Of a DNA stretch of 64,000 nucleotides, positions 46,579 through 56,484 are shown in pieces; position 1 is the stretch's first letter; each line of letters opens with the position of its first letter. This DNA comes from Rhodococcus sp. 06-462-5. GTDB lineage: Bacteria > Actinomycetota > Actinomycetes > Mycobacteriales > Mycobacteriaceae. The DNA lies in the NCBI RefSeq assembly GCF_002258315.1, contig NZ_NOYD01000050.1:124001-188000 (forward strand), given 5' to 3'. The notes under the pieces were generated by a model. That model ran no database searches, was not told the DNA's origin, and was given only the letters and a program-made list of their open reading frames with translations. The translations under genes were made by a program, and so were the position numbers.

Positions 46579-48084
46579 CTACGACCGCGCGGAGGCCGAG
46601 GAGACCTCGGAATAGAGCTCCTCGGCTTCCTTAGTCGAATCCACCTGAGGCGGTGAGCCTTCCAGAGGCTGAGTCGCGGACTCGCGCAGAAATCCGACGG
46701 CGACGAGGCCGACGAGACCGCTCACGACGAGGTAGTACGCGGGAATCATCGGGCTACCCGTTGCGCTGACCAGGGCCGAGGTCACCAACGGCGTCGTACC
46801 TCCGAAGATCGACACCGACAGATTGAACCCGATCGAGAGCGCCGCGTAGCGAATCCGGGTGGGAAACAAGGCCGGTAGGGTCGATGCACTCGGTGCCGCG
46901 AAGCAGGCCAGAACGAGGCCGAGAAGCAGGCACGCGATCAGCGGCCCCATCCACCCGCTGCGTTGCATCAACAGGAAGCACGGCACAGCCAGCACGATCT
47001 GGCCGATGGCACCGAAAACGAACACCGGTTTGCGACCGATCCGGTCCGTCAGTCGTCCGACGGCGACGATGATCGACACGACGACCACCATCGCCGAGAG
47101 CACGAGAAGATCGGCACTGAGCTGACTGCGACCGACGACCTCGGTGAAGTACGTGGGTAGATACGACGTCACCATGTAGTTGGTCACGTTGTACAACAAC
47201 ACGATTCCCATGCAGATCAGCAACGCCCGCCAATGACCGGTGAAGATCTTTCCGATCGAGCTGCGACCGCTCTCCTGCGCCTTGACCTTGTTGTCGTGTT
47301 CGTCGAGTTGCTTGCGAAACGCCGGAGTGTCCTCGAGTTTCAACCGAAGATACAACCCGATCAGGCCCATCGGACCGGCGATGAAGAACGGTATGCGCCA
47401 GCCCCATTCGACCATGGTGGCGTCGCCCAGCACCGCGTTGAGGATCGTCACCAGGCCCGAACCCATGGCGTACCCGACGAAGGTCCCGAAATCGAGCCAA
47501 CTCCCGAGAAAGCCACGCCGCTTGTCCGGGGAGTACTCGGCGATGAACGTCGTGGCACCGCCGTACTCGCCGCCGGTGGAGAAGCCTTGGACCAGGCGCG
47601 CAACGAGCAGAAGAATCGGTGCCCAGATCCCGATGGTGGCGTAGCTGGGGATGAGCCCTACGGCCAGAGTGCCGATCGCCATCATGATCATGGTGGCGGC
47701 CAGGACCTTCTGCCGACCGATCCGGTCCCCGAGAGGTCCGAAGAACAGACCGCCGAGCGGACGAACCACGAACGCTGCCGCGAACGTGGCGAACGTCGAG
47801 ATGAGCTGCACCGCAGGCGTGGCATCGGGATAGAACACCTTGCCCAACGTTGCCGCCAGGTAGCCGTAGACACCGAAGTCGAACCACTCCATCGTGTTAC
47901 CGAGCGCAGCTGCCGACACGGCACGCTTGAGCATCGGCTGATCGACGACGGTGATGCTCTCCTCCGAGAGGGCCGGCTTCGTGCGCATCCGTTTCGAGAA
48001 CGCAACGCGGCGAAGATGCTGGACGTGACGGCGTCCCCACGCGGTCTGCTCTCGGTCCGGTTCGAGACTGGGCAATGATCTCAT
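46579..48084 (-). CDS. MFS transporter, metabolite:H+ symporter (ProP-like)
   Basis: A 501-residue major facilitator with twelve predicted membrane helices. The MHS-family features are NTMEWFDFGVYGYLAATLG in helix 1 and RPLGGLFFGPLGDRIGRQK in loop 2-3. Further on are ARLVQGFSTGGEYGGATTFIAEYSP and the second-half GRLTDRIGRKP. Relatives carry proline, betaine, dicarboxylates or shikimate; the substrate cannot be chosen here. ATG at 48084 follows a good -10 and -35 with no ribosome-binding site, supporting it over the ATG at 47988. The N-terminal 45 residues are basic and cytoplasmic. Confidence 0.9.
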   Translation of the reverse strand: MRSLPSLEPDREQTAWGRRHVQHLRRVAFSKRMRTKPALSEESITVVDQPMLKRAVSAAALGNTMEWFDFGVYGYLAATLGKVFYPDATPAVQLISTFATFAAAFVVRPLGGLFFGPLGDRIGRQKVLAATMIMMAIGTLAVGLIPSYATIGIWAPILLLVARLVQGFSTGGEYGGATTFIAEYSPDKRRGFLGSWLDFGTFVGYAMGSGLVTILNAVLGDATMVEWGWRIPFFIAGPMGLIGLYLRLKLEDTPAFRKQLDEHDNKVKAQESGRSSIGKIFTGHWRALLICMGIVLLYNVTNYMVTSYLPTYFTEVVGRSQLSADLLVLSAMVVVVSIIVAVGRLTDRIGRKPVFVFGAIGQIVLAVPCFLLMQRSGWMGPLIACLLLGLVLACFAAPSASTLPALFPTRIRYAALSIGFNLSVSIFGGTTPLVTSALVSATGSPMIPAYYLVVSGLVGLVAVGFLRESATQPLEGSPPQVDSTKEAEELYSEVSSASARS

Positions 48085-48091
48085 TCCGTCA

Positions 48092-48121
48092 ACGTTAGCC
48101 AGACAAACGATTCGTATTCAA
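48092..48121 (-). promoter_or_regulatory. Putative promoter of the MFS gene (leaderless)
   Basis: Minus-strand TAACGT (48092-48097) ends 7 nt before the ATG, and TTGAAT (48116-48121) lies 18 nt upstream as a possible -35. Confidence 0.45.
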
Positions 48122-48288
48122 ACGGCAAAGGTGGAAATCGACGCTCACACCTCGACGAATGCCCAGGTGGGCAGGCGCAGCGACGAATGTGCCACACCGC
48201 CTTGACAATCCAGGCATTCCGGTCGATGCGGACAGGTGTTTGCGCGGCGGATTGCCACCGATCGGCCGGGAACTGGCACGATGTACCC

Positions 48289-48759
48289 GTGCCGAACCAC
48301 AACTACGGACTCACGGTGAACTGGACGGGCAACCGCGGCGCGGGTACCGCCGGTGCCGCAGCCTACGACCGCGATCACATCGTCTCGGCGCCCGGAAAGC
48401 CCGACCTCCACGCGAGCTCCGATCCGAGCTTTCGGGGCAATCCCGAACGCTGGAATCCCGAGGAGATGCTCGTCGCCTCGCTGTCGAGTTGCCACATGCT
48501 GTGGTACCTCGGGCTGGCCGCTGCATCGGGCGTCGTCGTCACCGATTACACCGACTCCCCCACCGGAGTGATGACCGAGCAATCCGATGGTTCGGGTCAG
48601 TTCGTCGAGGTCACACTGGCTCCGGTCGTGACCGTCGTCGATCCGTCCATGGTGCCGCGCGCCGAGAAGCTGCACGCGTCCGCGTCGTCGAAGTGCTTCA
48701 TCGCGCGTTCGGTCAATTTCCCGGTGCGCCACACCCCGACGACCGAGGTGGCATCATGA
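48289..48759 (+). CDS. OsmC-family peroxidase-like protein
   Basis: A 156-residue OsmC-fold protein. The two redox cysteines expected for hydroperoxide reduction are present, in LSSCHMLWYL and SSKCFIARS, together with the EEMLVASLSS helix. It probably reduces organic hydroperoxides using a thiol system. The GTG at 48289 gives the family's usual start (NHNYGLTVNWTGN); the ribosome-binding site is weak. Its stop overlaps the ATG of the nucleoside hydrolase gene by 4 nt, so the two are co-translated. Confidence 0.88.
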   Translation: MPNHNYGLTVNWTGNRGAGTAGAAAYDRDHIVSAPGKPDLHASSDPSFRGNPERWNPEEMLVASLSSCHMLWYLGLAAASGVVVTDYTDSPTGVMTEQSDGSGQFVEVTLAPVVTVVDPSMVPRAEKLHASASSKCFIARSVNFPVRHTPTTEVAS

Positions 48760-49832
48760 CCGTCCCTCTGATCGTCGACGTGGACACCGGAATCGACGAT
48801 TCTCTCGCCCTGCTGTACCTGTTGGCCAGCGAGGATGCCGAGATCCTCGGCATCGCCTCCACCGCAGGCAACGTGCCGGTGAACCAGGTTGCCGCGAACA
48901 ATCTCGCCTGGCTCGATCTGTGCCGCGCGGGCGATATCGAGGTCACGCTCGGCGCGCAGGTACCCCTCGAGGCACCACTGATGACCACCGAGGACACCCA
49001 CGGGCCGCAGGGCATCGGCTACGCGGAGCTTCCGGTGTCGACGCGGCCGCTGTCCGACCGGGACGCCACCACGATGTGGGTGGAGCTGGTTCGATCGCGA
49101 CCGGGCGAGATCACCGGACTGGTGACCGGTCCGCTGACCAATCTCGCTCTCGCGATCCGTCGGGATCCCGAGCTACCTCGACTGCTGAAGCGACTGGTGT
49201 TGATGGGCGGCGCATTTCAGCACCAGGGCAACACGACACCGACCAGCGAATGGAACATTGCCGTCGACCCCGAGGCCGCCGCGGAAGTGTTCGCAGCCTT
49301 CTCCGGACTACTTCCGGAACGACATCCCATCGTCTGCGCGCTCGACGTCACCGAGACCATCGAAATGACCCCCGAACACATCCGCCGACTGGCCGCGCGA
49401 GCGGAAAGCTTTCCGGTGGAGTCGATCTCCACCGACGACGCACCGGGCGTTCGATCGATCGCGTCGAACCCGATCGTGCGGCATTTCTCCGACGCGGTGC
49501 GGTTCTACATGGAGTTCCATCGCGACCACGATCAGGGTTTTCTGGCGCACATGCACGACCCCTTCGCGGCTGCGGTCGCGTTGGATGCCGATATCGCCGC
49601 GTACCGACATGCGACCGTCGACGTCGAGCTCGTCGGAACCCTCACGCGCGGAACGACAGTCGCGGACTGGCGCGGCATGTGGGGCAAGGCCCCCAACGCG
49701 GCGATCGCCACGCACACCGATCCCGAGGCATTCTTCGACCGACTGATCGAACGGGTCGGAGCACTCGCAGCTCGGCTCTACCCCGCGACGCCCGCGGCCG
49801 AAGCAGAGTCAGGAATCGAACGCGTCGAGTAG
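48756..49832 (+). CDS. Nucleoside hydrolase (inosine-uridine preferring type)
   Basis: A 358-residue nucleoside N-ribohydrolase. The calcium-binding aspartates are in VDVDTGIDDSLALL, followed by TAGNVPVNQVAANN, ITGLVTGPLTNLALAIR and LVLMGGAF. The C-terminal HMHDPFAAAVALD supplies the remaining ligands. It should split ribonucleosides to base and ribose for salvage. ATG at 48756 overlaps the osmC-like stop. The last 24 bp overlap the convergent meaB gene. Confidence 0.92.
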   Translation: MTVPLIVDVDTGIDDSLALLYLLASEDAEILGIASTAGNVPVNQVAANNLAWLDLCRAGDIEVTLGAQVPLEAPLMTTEDTHGPQGIGYAELPVSTRPLSDRDATTMWVELVRSRPGEITGLVTGPLTNLALAIRRDPELPRLLKRLVLMGGAFQHQGNTTPTSEWNIAVDPEAAAEVFAAFSGLLPERHPIVCALDVTETIEMTPEHIRRLAARAESFPVESISTDDAPGVRSIASNPIVRHFSDAVRFYMEFHRDHDQGFLAHMHDPFAAAVALDADIAAYRHATVDVELVGTLTRGTTVADWRGMWGKAPNAAIATHTDPEAFFDRLIERVGALAARLYPATPAAEAESGIERVE

Positions 49833-50807
49833 CTCCTGGGCGGCCAATGCGGCCGTCAGAGAACCGTCGCGCACCCGGGCTTCGACGTCGTCGCGGATGG
49901 CCTTGACGGATGGGTTCTGCGCCAGCCTGCGCAGCAGTTGGTCGTCGACCATCGTCCACGTCCAGTCGACCTGCTGCTTGCGGCGCTTCTCTGCGAATTC
50001 GCCTGCGTCGCTGAGTACTTGCTGGTGCCGCAGCACGGTGTCCCAGTACTCGTCGAGTCCGGTGCCCTCGATGGCACTCATCGTCAGCACCGGCGGCTTC
50101 CAGATCGCATCGTGCGGGTAGATCAGCCGTAGTGCGCCCGCCAATTCCCGCGCCGCGTTCTTCGCGTCGGTCGCGTGCTTGCCGTCGGCCTTGTTGACGG
50201 CCACCAGATCGGCGAGCTCGAGAACGCCCTTCTTGATGCCCTGCAACTGATCTCCGGTGCGCGCGAGCGTGAGAAACGTGAAGCAGTCGACCATGTTCGC
50301 GACCGTCACCTCGGACTGCCCGACGCCCACCGTCTCCACCAGAATGACGTCGAAGCCTGCCGCTTCGAGGAGCACGATCGTCTCTCGCGTCGCACGTGCG
50401 ACCCCGCCCAGAGTTCCCGACGTCGGAGACGGCCGAATGTATGCGTTCTCCTGCACGGCCAATCGCGACATCCGGGTCTTGTCACCCAGGATGGAACCAC
50501 CGGTACGCGTCGACGACGGATCGACGGCGAGCACCGCGACCCGGTGCCCCTTCTCGATCAACCGCATCCCCAGCGCATCGATGAACGTCGACTTGCCGAC
50601 CCCCGGCACGCCGGTGATGCCGACGCGATGGGAACCACCTGCATCGGGCAGAACCCGAAGAAGCAACTGCTGAGCCAGGTCTCGATGATCCGAGCGGGTG
50701 GACTCGACCAGCGTGATGGCACGAGCCAGACCGGATCGTTCGTTCGCTCGGACCGACTCGGCAACCGCGTCGATGTCGATGGCGCGGCCCTTGTTCGGAG
50801 AGTTCAT
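49809..50807 (-). CDS. meaB: Methylmalonyl-CoA mutase-associated GTPase MeaB
   Basis: G3E-type P-loop GTPase that gates loading and protects methylmalonyl-CoA mutase, 332 residues. Walker A is GVPGVGKS at residues 66-73, followed by AVLAVDPSSTRTGGSILGDKTRM (switch region), VETVGVGQSE and the base-specificity motif AVNKADG. The C-terminal helical dimerisation arm is present (VDWTWTMVDDQLLRRLAQNPSVKAIRDD). The ATG at 50807 begins 2 nt after the mutB stop, making mutA-mutB-meaB a coupled set. Corresponds to Rv1496. Confidence 0.95.
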   Translation of the reverse strand: MNSPNKGRAIDIDAVAESVRANERSGLARAITLVESTRSDHRDLAQQLLLRVLPDAGGSHRVGITGVPGVGKSTFIDALGMRLIEKGHRVAVLAVDPSSTRTGGSILGDKTRMSRLAVQENAYIRPSPTSGTLGGVARATRETIVLLEAAGFDVILVETVGVGQSEVTVANMVDCFTFLTLARTGDQLQGIKKGVLELADLVAVNKADGKHATDAKNAARELAGALRLIYPHDAIWKPPVLTMSAIEGTGLDEYWDTVLRHQQVLSDAGEFAEKRRKQQVDWTWTMVDDQLLRRLAQNPSVKAIRDDVEARVRDGSLTAALAAQELLDAFDS

Positions 50808-50809
50808 AT

Positions 50810-53080
50810 TCAGGCGTTGGCCTCGCGTGGTGCATGCCCGAGCGCGACGGACAGCTTCTCCACCAGCCCGATCGCCGCGTCGGCGATGACGGTGCCCGGA
50901 GGAAAGATCGCTGCGGCACCCGCCGCGTAGAGCTCGTCGAAATCGCCCGGCGGGATGACGCCACCGACGACGATCATGATGTCCTCGCGCCCGACGTCGG
51001 CCAAGGCCTGCCGCAACGCGGGGACCAGCGTCAGATGGCCTGCCGCCAGCGACGACACACCGACGACGTGGACGTCGTTGTCGGCGGCCTGGCGGGCCAC
51101 CTCCTCGGGCGTCTGGAACAGCGGTCCGACGTCCACGTCGAAGCCGATGTCCGCGAACGCCGTGGCGATGACCTTCTGGCCGCGGTCGTGCCCGTCCTGA
51201 CCCATCTTGCACACCAGGACGCGAGGCCGACGGCCCTCGTCCTCGGCGAACTGCTCGACCAGCGCGGTGGCGCGGGTGATGTTCTCGGATTTGCCTGCCT
51301 CGTCGCGGTACACACCACTGATTGTCCGGATTTCGGCCTGATGGCGCCCGTAGACCTTCTCGAGCGCGTCGGAGATCTCACCGACGGTGGCCATCTTGCG
51401 CGCTGCGTCGATGGCGAGGGCCAGGAGGTTGTTCTCCATCCCCGGCTGGTCCGAGGCTGCCGCTCTGGTCAGGTTCGCCAGGGCGGCCTCGACCTCGGCG
51501 GTGTCCCGCTCGGCTCGCAGTCGCTCGAGCTTCTCGATCTGCTCCCGCCGAACCTTGGAGTTCTCGACCTTGAGCACCTCGATGGTGTCGGGCTCGTCGG
51601 GCACGTACTTGTTGACGCCGACGAGGGGCTGACGGCCGGAGTCGATGCGCGCCTGGGTGCGGGCCGCCGCCTCTTCGATGCGCAGCTTGGGGATGCCCTC
51701 GCCGATGGCCTGAGCCATGCCGCCTGCTTCCTCGACCTCGGCGATGTGTGCGCGAGCTCGATTGGCGAGCTGATGGGTGAGCCATTCGACGTAGTGCGAG
51801 CCGCCCCACGGATCGATCGGGCGCACGGTGTTGGACTCCTGTGCGATGAGCAGCTGGGTGTTGCGGGCGATGCGCGCCGAGAAGTCGGTCGGCAGCGCGA
51901 GTGCCTCGTCGAGGGCGTTGGTGTGCAGCGACTGGGTGTGGCCCTGGGTGGCCGCCATCGCCTCCACGCAGGTGCGGGCGACGTTGTTGAACACGTCCTG
52001 TGCCGTCAACGACCAACCCGACGTCTGCGAATGGGTACGCAGCGAACGGGATTTGGCGCTCTTGGGCTCGAACTGCTGAACGAGCTCGGCCCACAACAGA
52101 CGCCCGGCCCGCAGCTTGGCGACCTCCATGAAGAAGTTCATTCCGATGGCCCAGAAGAACGACAGACGCGGTGCGAACGTGTCGATGTCCATGCCTGCAT
52201 CCAGACCGGCCCTGATGTACTCCACACCGTCCGCGAGGGTGTACGCGAGTTCGAGATCGGCTGTGGCACCGGCTTCTTGGATGTGGTAGCCGGAGATGGA
52301 GATCGAGTTGTACTTGGGCATCTTCTCGCTGGTGTACGCGAAGATGTCCGAGATGATGCGCATCGACGGCTTCGGCGGATAGATGTAGGTGTTACGCACC
52401 ATGAACTCTTTGAGAATGTCGTTCTGGATGGTGCCGGCGAGCTTCTCCGGCCCGACGCCCTGCTCCTCGGCGGCCGCGACGTACAGCGCCAGGATCGGCA
52501 GCACCGCACCGTTCATGGTCATCGAGACCGAGACGCTGCCCAGGTCGATGCCGTCGAACAGTTGCCGCATGTCGTAGATGGAATCGATGGCGACTCCGGC
52601 CATTCCGACGTCACCCTGTACCCGTGGGTGATCGGAGTCGTAACCGCGGTGGGTGGCCAGGTCGAACGCCACCGACAGACCCTTCTGGCCCGCTGCGAGG
52701 TTGCGGCGATAGAACGCGTTGGACTCGGCCGCGGTGGAGAAGCCGGCGTACTGGCGAATCGTCCACGGTTGGTTGACGTACATCGTGGGATACGGCCCGC
52801 GGAGAAACGGCGGGGCGCCCGGGTAGCTGTGCAGCGGGTAGCCCTCGGCCTCGGCGGCTGCGCGATCTGCCTCGGTGAACACAGGCTTGACGTCGATGCC
52901 CTCGGGGGTGGACCACACCACCTGCTCGGGCGTGTAGAAGTTGGCCTTCGCGCCCTGCTGCACATGGGCGGTGACGTCATCGGCCGACGGCGGCGTCGGC
53001 GTCGGCTCGTCGGGATCGACCAGTGGCACCTCGGCGAAACTTCCGATGGTGTGCGAGATTCTGCGCTCGTCGTTACTCAC
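50810..53080 (-). CDS. mutB: Methylmalonyl-CoA mutase large (catalytic) subunit
   Basis: Adenosylcobalamin-dependent subunit that interconverts methylmalonyl-CoA and succinyl-CoA, 756 residues. The TIM-barrel substrate domain contains [27 protein letters not shown] and [17 protein letters not shown]; the C-terminal Rossmann domain has the cobalamin motif DGHDRG near residue 630 and [17 protein letters not shown] at 53080 overlaps the mutA stop (GTGA); in-frame codons upstream of it overlap mutA and are not used. It feeds propionate and odd-chain or sterol carbon into the citrate cycle. Corresponds to Rv1493. Confidence 0.96.
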   Translation of the reverse strand: MSNDERRISHTIGSFAEVPLVDPDEPTPTPPSADDVTAHVQQGAKANFYTPEQVVWSTPEGIDVKPVFTEADRAAAEAEGYPLHSYPGAPPFLRGPYPTMYVNQPWTIRQYAGFSTAAESNAFYRRNLAAGQKGLSVAFDLATHRGYDSDHPRVQGDVGMAGVAIDSIYDMRQLFDGIDLGSVSVSMTMNGAVLPILALYVAAAEEQGVGPEKLAGTIQNDILKEFMVRNTYIYPPKPSMRIISDIFAYTSEKMPKYNSISISGYHIQEAGATADLELAYTLADGVEYIRAGLDAGMDIDTFAPRLSFFWAIGMNFFMEVAKLRAGRLLWAELVQQFEPKSAKSRSLRTHSQTSGWSLTAQDVFNNVARTCVEAMAATQGHTQSLHTNALDEALALPTDFSARIARNTQLLIAQESNTVRPIDPWGGSHYVEWLTHQLANRARAHIAEVEEAGGMAQAIGEGIPKLRIEEAAARTQARIDSGRQPLVGVNKYVPDEPDTIEVLKVENSKVRREQIEKLERLRAERDTAEVEAALANLTRAAASDQPGMENNLLALAIDAARKMATVGEISDALEKVYGRHQAEIRTISGVYRDEAGKSENITRATALVEQFAEDEGRRPRVLVCKMGQDGHDRGQKVIATAFADIGFDVDVGPLFQTPEEVARQAADNDVHVVGVSSLAAGHLTLVPALRQALADVGREDIMIVVGGVIPPGDFDELYAAGAAAIFPPGTVIADAAIGLVEKLSVALGHAPREANA

Positions 53081-54966
53081 TTCTTCGCTCCCAGGGTGTC
53101 GAGAAGTTCGGTCAGCACTGCGACGGCGTCGACCTTCGCGGTCAGGAATCCATCGGGACGCGAGGTGCCCTCGATGCCGGTGAAGATCTTCTCGGGGCCG
53201 GCGAGCAGCACCTGCGTGACGCCTGCGGCCCGGAGCGCGTCCACGGCAGTGGCGGCCTCGTCTGCGTATCGCTTGTCGGTGCCGCACACCACGGCTATCC
53301 GAGCTCCGGACGTCTCGACCGATCCGGCGATTCCGTCGACGGTCAGGGGACCGGGATTGACGGCTTCGATTCCACCCGACGCCAGCAGGTTCGACGCGAA
53401 TGTCGTTCGGACGTTGTGTTCGGCAACGCTGCCCAGCGGCACCAGGAGCACTGTGGGACGCGAATCGTGTTCGGCCAGATAGGCGTCCGATCGGTCTCGC
53501 AGCGACTCGAATGCCCGGCCGTACCGGTACACCGTTGTCGAGCCCTGAGGTCCGGTTCGTTCGGGACTCAGCGGAGCCTCGGCCAGATTGGGAAATTCGT
53601 TGACGCCCGTCAGCGGGGTCACTCGGTGAGCGATGTCGGAATCGCGTTCGGCGCGGGTCTTCTCGATCGCGGCCACGAGCGAACCGTCGTCGACGGCAGC
53701 GCGGAATCCACCCGACGCTTCGATGGTCTGGAAGAACTCCCAGGCCTTCGCTGCAACCGCTGCCGTCAGTTCCTCGATGTACCAGGACCCGGCGCCCGGA
53801 TCCAGGACCCGTCCGAGATGGGCTTCTTCGAGCAGCAGCAGCTGGGTGTTTCGGGCGATGCGGGCCGCGAACGTCTTCGACACCCCGGCTGCGCCGCCGG
53901 CGAGTGCCGCATCGAACGGGAGCACGGTCACCGAATCGGCACCGCCCACTCCCGCTCCGAACGACGCCAGCGTGGTGCGCAGCATGTTCACCCACGGATC
54001 CCGCTGCGACATCATCGCTTCCGAGGTCACCGCATGCTGAGGAGCGTCACCCGCGTCGGGGGCTCCGCACACCTGCGCGATGCGCGCCCAGAGTGTGCGA
54101 GCGGCCCGGAACTTGGCGATGGTCTGGAACTGGTCGTCGGTGGCGGAGAACCTGAACTCGATCTGTCGCAGGGCATCCGAGATGCCGATACCGGCATCGG
54201 TCATGGACCGGAGGTACTCGAGTCCTGCGGCGATCGCCGCACCGAGCTCCTGTGCGTCGCCGCCACCGAGATTGTGGAACGCGGTGCCGTCGACCGTGAT
54301 CGCACGAATCGTCTCGGCACGACCGATCGATTCACGAACCAATTCGAGCGCCTCGGTCATCTCGATCGACTCGGCTCCGCTCAACCCGGCTGTGAGAGTG
54401 GACACGCCCAGCCGGATGTCGACCGCGGCGCGCTCGTCGATATCGGCAGAGTCGAGCACCTCGAACACCGCGGCTGTCGCTGCGCGAACATCCCCGCGCG
54501 CATCGAGCGTCAGCGGTGCGAGCTCGAGAAACACCCCACGCAGAACCTCCGGCAGAGCAGTCGGGTCGACGCCACCGTCGCCGACCGTCAACCACAGGGC
54601 GCTGGTGCCGTTGGAGAGCGAATCGAGAATTCGGGTGTTCAGTGTCGACGCGTCGTCGGCACCGTCGCCGCGGACCGAGCCGTGGCGGGTGCACACCTTC
54701 CAGCCAGCGTTGACGTCGCGGTGCGGGTCACGTCCCCGCAGGTAGGGAAACTGCCCGGGCAGCGGACCTTCCGGTCGCTCGTCGAACGCGGTGTACAGCG
54801 GGGACACCGTGATCCCGTCGTACGTCGTGGAATCGAGCAGATGTTCGGCATCGGCCGGCAGATCGGCTACCTCGACCCGACGCGATTTGGCCAGAACACC
54901 GGCCACTGCCTTCTGCCAAGCCGCATGAGCGCTGCGTGCGGCATCTTCGTGCGACGCGATGGACAC
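53077..54966 (-). CDS. mutA: Methylmalonyl-CoA mutase small subunit
   Basis: The non-catalytic partner of MutB, 629 residues. It keeps the overall barrel and C-terminal domain but, as in other small subunits, lacks the DxHxxG cobalamin ligand (the matching region reads [18 protein letters not shown]). Segments [33 protein letters not shown] align with MutB's substrate domain. GTG at 54966 has GAGGGAG 8 nt upstream. It is first in the mutA-mutB-meaB unit and divergent from the TVP38 gene. Corresponds to Rv1492. Confidence 0.94.
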   Translation of the reverse strand: MSIASHEDAARSAHAAWQKAVAGVLAKSRRVEVADLPADAEHLLDSTTYDGITVSPLYTAFDERPEGPLPGQFPYLRGRDPHRDVNAGWKVCTRHGSVRGDGADDASTLNTRILDSLSNGTSALWLTVGDGGVDPTALPEVLRGVFLELAPLTLDARGDVRAATAAVFEVLDSADIDERAAVDIRLGVSTLTAGLSGAESIEMTEALELVRESIGRAETIRAITVDGTAFHNLGGGDAQELGAAIAAGLEYLRSMTDAGIGISDALRQIEFRFSATDDQFQTIAKFRAARTLWARIAQVCGAPDAGDAPQHAVTSEAMMSQRDPWVNMLRTTLASFGAGVGGADSVTVLPFDAALAGGAAGVSKTFAARIARNTQLLLLEEAHLGRVLDPGAGSWYIEELTAAVAAKAWEFFQTIEASGGFRAAVDDGSLVAAIEKTRAERDSDIAHRVTPLTGVNEFPNLAEAPLSPERTGPQGSTTVYRYGRAFESLRDRSDAYLAEHDSRPTVLLVPLGSVAEHNVRTTFASNLLASGGIEAVNPGPLTVDGIAGSVETSGARIAVVCGTDKRYADEAATAVDALRAAGVTQVLLAGPEKIFTGIEGTSRPDGFLTAKVDAVAVLTELLDTLGAKK

Positions 54967-55038
54967 GTGTGCTGCTCCCTCGGTTCGGCCGGGTAGTCCT
55001 TCGCCCGACTTGAAGTGATGCTAACCCCACCGCCTTGC

Positions 55039-55063
55039 AGGTTATCGTGAGGATCACCTCACG
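55039..55063 (-). promoter_or_regulatory. Promoter and 18-bp palindromic operator of mutAB
   Basis: CGTGAGG and CCTCACG flank ATCA at 55046-55063, a perfect palindrome. Directly downstream on the minus strand is TAACCT (55039-55044), a good -10 for mutA, so the palindrome covers the spacer and the edge of the -35. A repressor here would control the mutase genes. The regulator is unknown. Confidence 0.5.
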
Positions 55064-55122
55064 TTCGGTCGTGCAGCTCCGCTCTCGAACTCGAGAAAAG
55101 ACGAGGTGTCGTCTCGCGCCGG

Positions 55123-55128
55123 TACGCT
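55123..55128 (+). promoter_or_regulatory. Putative -10 box for the TVP38 gene
   Basis: TACGCT ends 8 nt before the GTG at 55137; no ribosome-binding site is present. Confidence 0.35.
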
Positions 55129-55136
55129 GGCCTCTC

Positions 55137-55853
55137 GTGACCCGGCACCTGCGTGACGTTCGACTGATCGCGCTGCTGACGGTGATTGCCGTCTTCGCTC
55201 TGGTAGCGGTGTTCGCACCCCATCCGAGTGTCGAACAGATTCGTGATTGGGGCGCGTCAGTCGGCCCGGCATTCCCGCTCGTGTTCTTCGGCGTGCACGC
55301 GATCGTGACCGTCGCGCCTGTCCCGAGAACCCTGTTCACGCTCAGTGCAGGAGTGCTGTTCGGGCCCCTGACCGGTCTGGCGGTCACCATCGGCGCGTCG
55401 ACCGTCAGTGCGATTCTGGCGCTGCTGTTGGTCCGTGCGATCGGCCGTGAAGCCGTGGCAGCGCGGATGTCGCACTCGGCTCTCGACTCGGTGGACGACA
55501 GTCTGCGTCGACGAGGATGGCTGGCCGTCGGCTCTCTGCGCCTGATTGCTCCGGTGCCGTTCTCGTTGGTGAACTACGCGTGTGGGGTGTCGGCGGTTCG
55601 GACCGTCCCGTTCGCGCTGGCGACGGCCGTCGGGATGCTGCCTGGCACTCTCGGAATCGTCGTGATCGGCGGAGCGATCGGAGGCGAGACTCATCCGGCG
55701 CTACTGGTCTTGTCTGCGGTCTGTATTGCGATCGGTCTGAGTGGGCTGGTCGTGGATTGGCGTCTCTCGCGCGGTGCGCGATCCGAGCCTGCGCCCGCGG
55801 GCGGTCGACAGGTCGGGAACCTTGATTCTGGCGAATCAAGCCTTGAAGCTTGA
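55137..55853 (+). CDS. TVP38/TMEM64 (SNARE-associated, DedA-like) membrane protein
   Basis: A 238-residue inner-membrane protein, corresponding to Rv1491c. Helices include DVRLIALLTVIAVFALVAVF and PAFPLVFFGVHAIVTVAP, with the re-entrant signature PRTLFTLSAGVLFGPLTGLAVTIGASTVSAILA and the conserved RLIAPVPFSLVNYACG. Family members are thought to move lipids across membranes, but this protein's cargo is unknown. The GTG at 55137 follows TACGCT by 8 nt. Its last codons lie within the palindromes that precede the SatD-HTH gene. Confidence 0.85.
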   Translation: MTRHLRDVRLIALLTVIAVFALVAVFAPHPSVEQIRDWGASVGPAFPLVFFGVHAIVTVAPVPRTLFTLSAGVLFGPLTGLAVTIGASTVSAILALLLVRAIGREAVAARMSHSALDSVDDSLRRRGWLAVGSLRLIAPVPFSLVNYACGVSAVRTVPFALATAVGMLPGTLGIVVIGGAIGGETHPALLVLSAVCIAIGLSGLVVDWRLSRGARSEPAPAGGRQVGNLDSGESSLEA

Positions 55854-55878
55854 CTGGACTACATCAACCATCTAGCCT
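55821..55878 (+). promoter_or_regulatory. Operator palindromes and promoter of the SatD-HTH gene
   Basis: Two overlapping inverted repeats lie here: CTTGATTC/GAATCAAG (55821-55840, 4-nt centre) and TCAAG/CTTGA (55836-55846, 1-nt centre). They end just before TTGACT (55850-55855), which is 17 nt from TAGCCT (55873-55878). The -10 ends 6 nt before the ATG at 55885. The arrangement suggests a regulated, leaderless promoter, possibly autoregulated by the HTH protein it drives. Confidence 0.55.
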
Positions 55879-55884
55879 TGTCCG

Positions 55885-56484
55885 ATGTTCGTGCTGACCG
55901 TGGACCAACGCCGCAGTAGACGCGATATCGATCGCGTGCCCGAACTGCTCGATCGCTATCGTGACCACGAACTGATCCGGCCCTTCGAGCGCACCGCAGG
56001 AGACGAAGTGCAAGCCGTCTGCGAGGACGCCGCCGCCGTCGTCTCGATCGCTCTCGAACTGGTCTCCACCCCGCACTGGAGCGTCGGCATCGGCATCGGC
56101 TCCGTAGAACTCCCGCTACCCGAGACCACGCGCGCCGGACGCGGACCGGCGTTCGAGGCAGCCAGAGACGCCGTGAACCGAGCCAAGAACGCCCCGGCCG
56201 CCCTTGCCGTCAGCGGCCCCGATGTCGCTGCCGCCGAGGATGCGGAAACAGCATCGACACTGGTTGCGCTGCTGGTCACCAGACGCTCGGAGCAGGGCCG
56301 AGAAGCGGTCGAACTCATGGCCCGCGGGTTGTCGCAGACCGACGCGGCCGAACGGCTGAAGATCAGCAAACAAGCCATGTCGCAACGACTCTCGGTAGCC
56401 GGCTGGCACGTGGAGAACGCGGGCCGCACCCTGGCGACTCGATTGCTCGACACCGCGAACACGACAGGAAACAACCGACCATGA
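55885..56484 (+). CDS. SatD-like regulator with C-terminal HTH
   Basis: A 199-residue protein. The N-terminal 130 residues resemble the SatD family (VDQRRSRRDID, RTAGDEVQAVCE, WSVGIGIGSVELPLPE, GRGPAFEAARDAVNRAK). The last 60 residues contain a helix-turn-helix, GLSQTDAAERLKISKQAMSQRLSVAGW. SatD proteins have no settled function; the HTH makes a DNA-binding role likely. The start is an ATG at 55885 with no ribosome-binding site but a strong leaderless-type promoter. Its stop overlaps the ATG of the next membrane protein by 4 nt, so the two act as a pair. Confidence 0.8.
   Translation: MFVLTVDQRRSRRDIDRVPELLDRYRDHELIRPFERTAGDEVQAVCEDAAAVVSIALELVSTPHWSVGIGIGSVELPLPETTRAGRGPAFEAARDAVNRAKNAPAALAVSGPDVAAAEDAETASTLVALLVTRRSEQGREAVELMARGLSQTDAAERLKISKQAMSQRLSVAGWHVENAGRTLATRLLDTANTTGNNRP

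Noticed and set aside
48202-48207. Perfect TTGACA as the -35 of the osmC-like gene
   Set aside because: No TANNNT lies 16-19 nt downstream and the start codon is about 80 nt away, so it is not supported as a promoter.
50834-53482. Long open frame antisense to mutB and mutA
   Set aside because: Composition is non-protein-like and it crosses the junction of two real genes; the reverse strand carries complete mutase domains.
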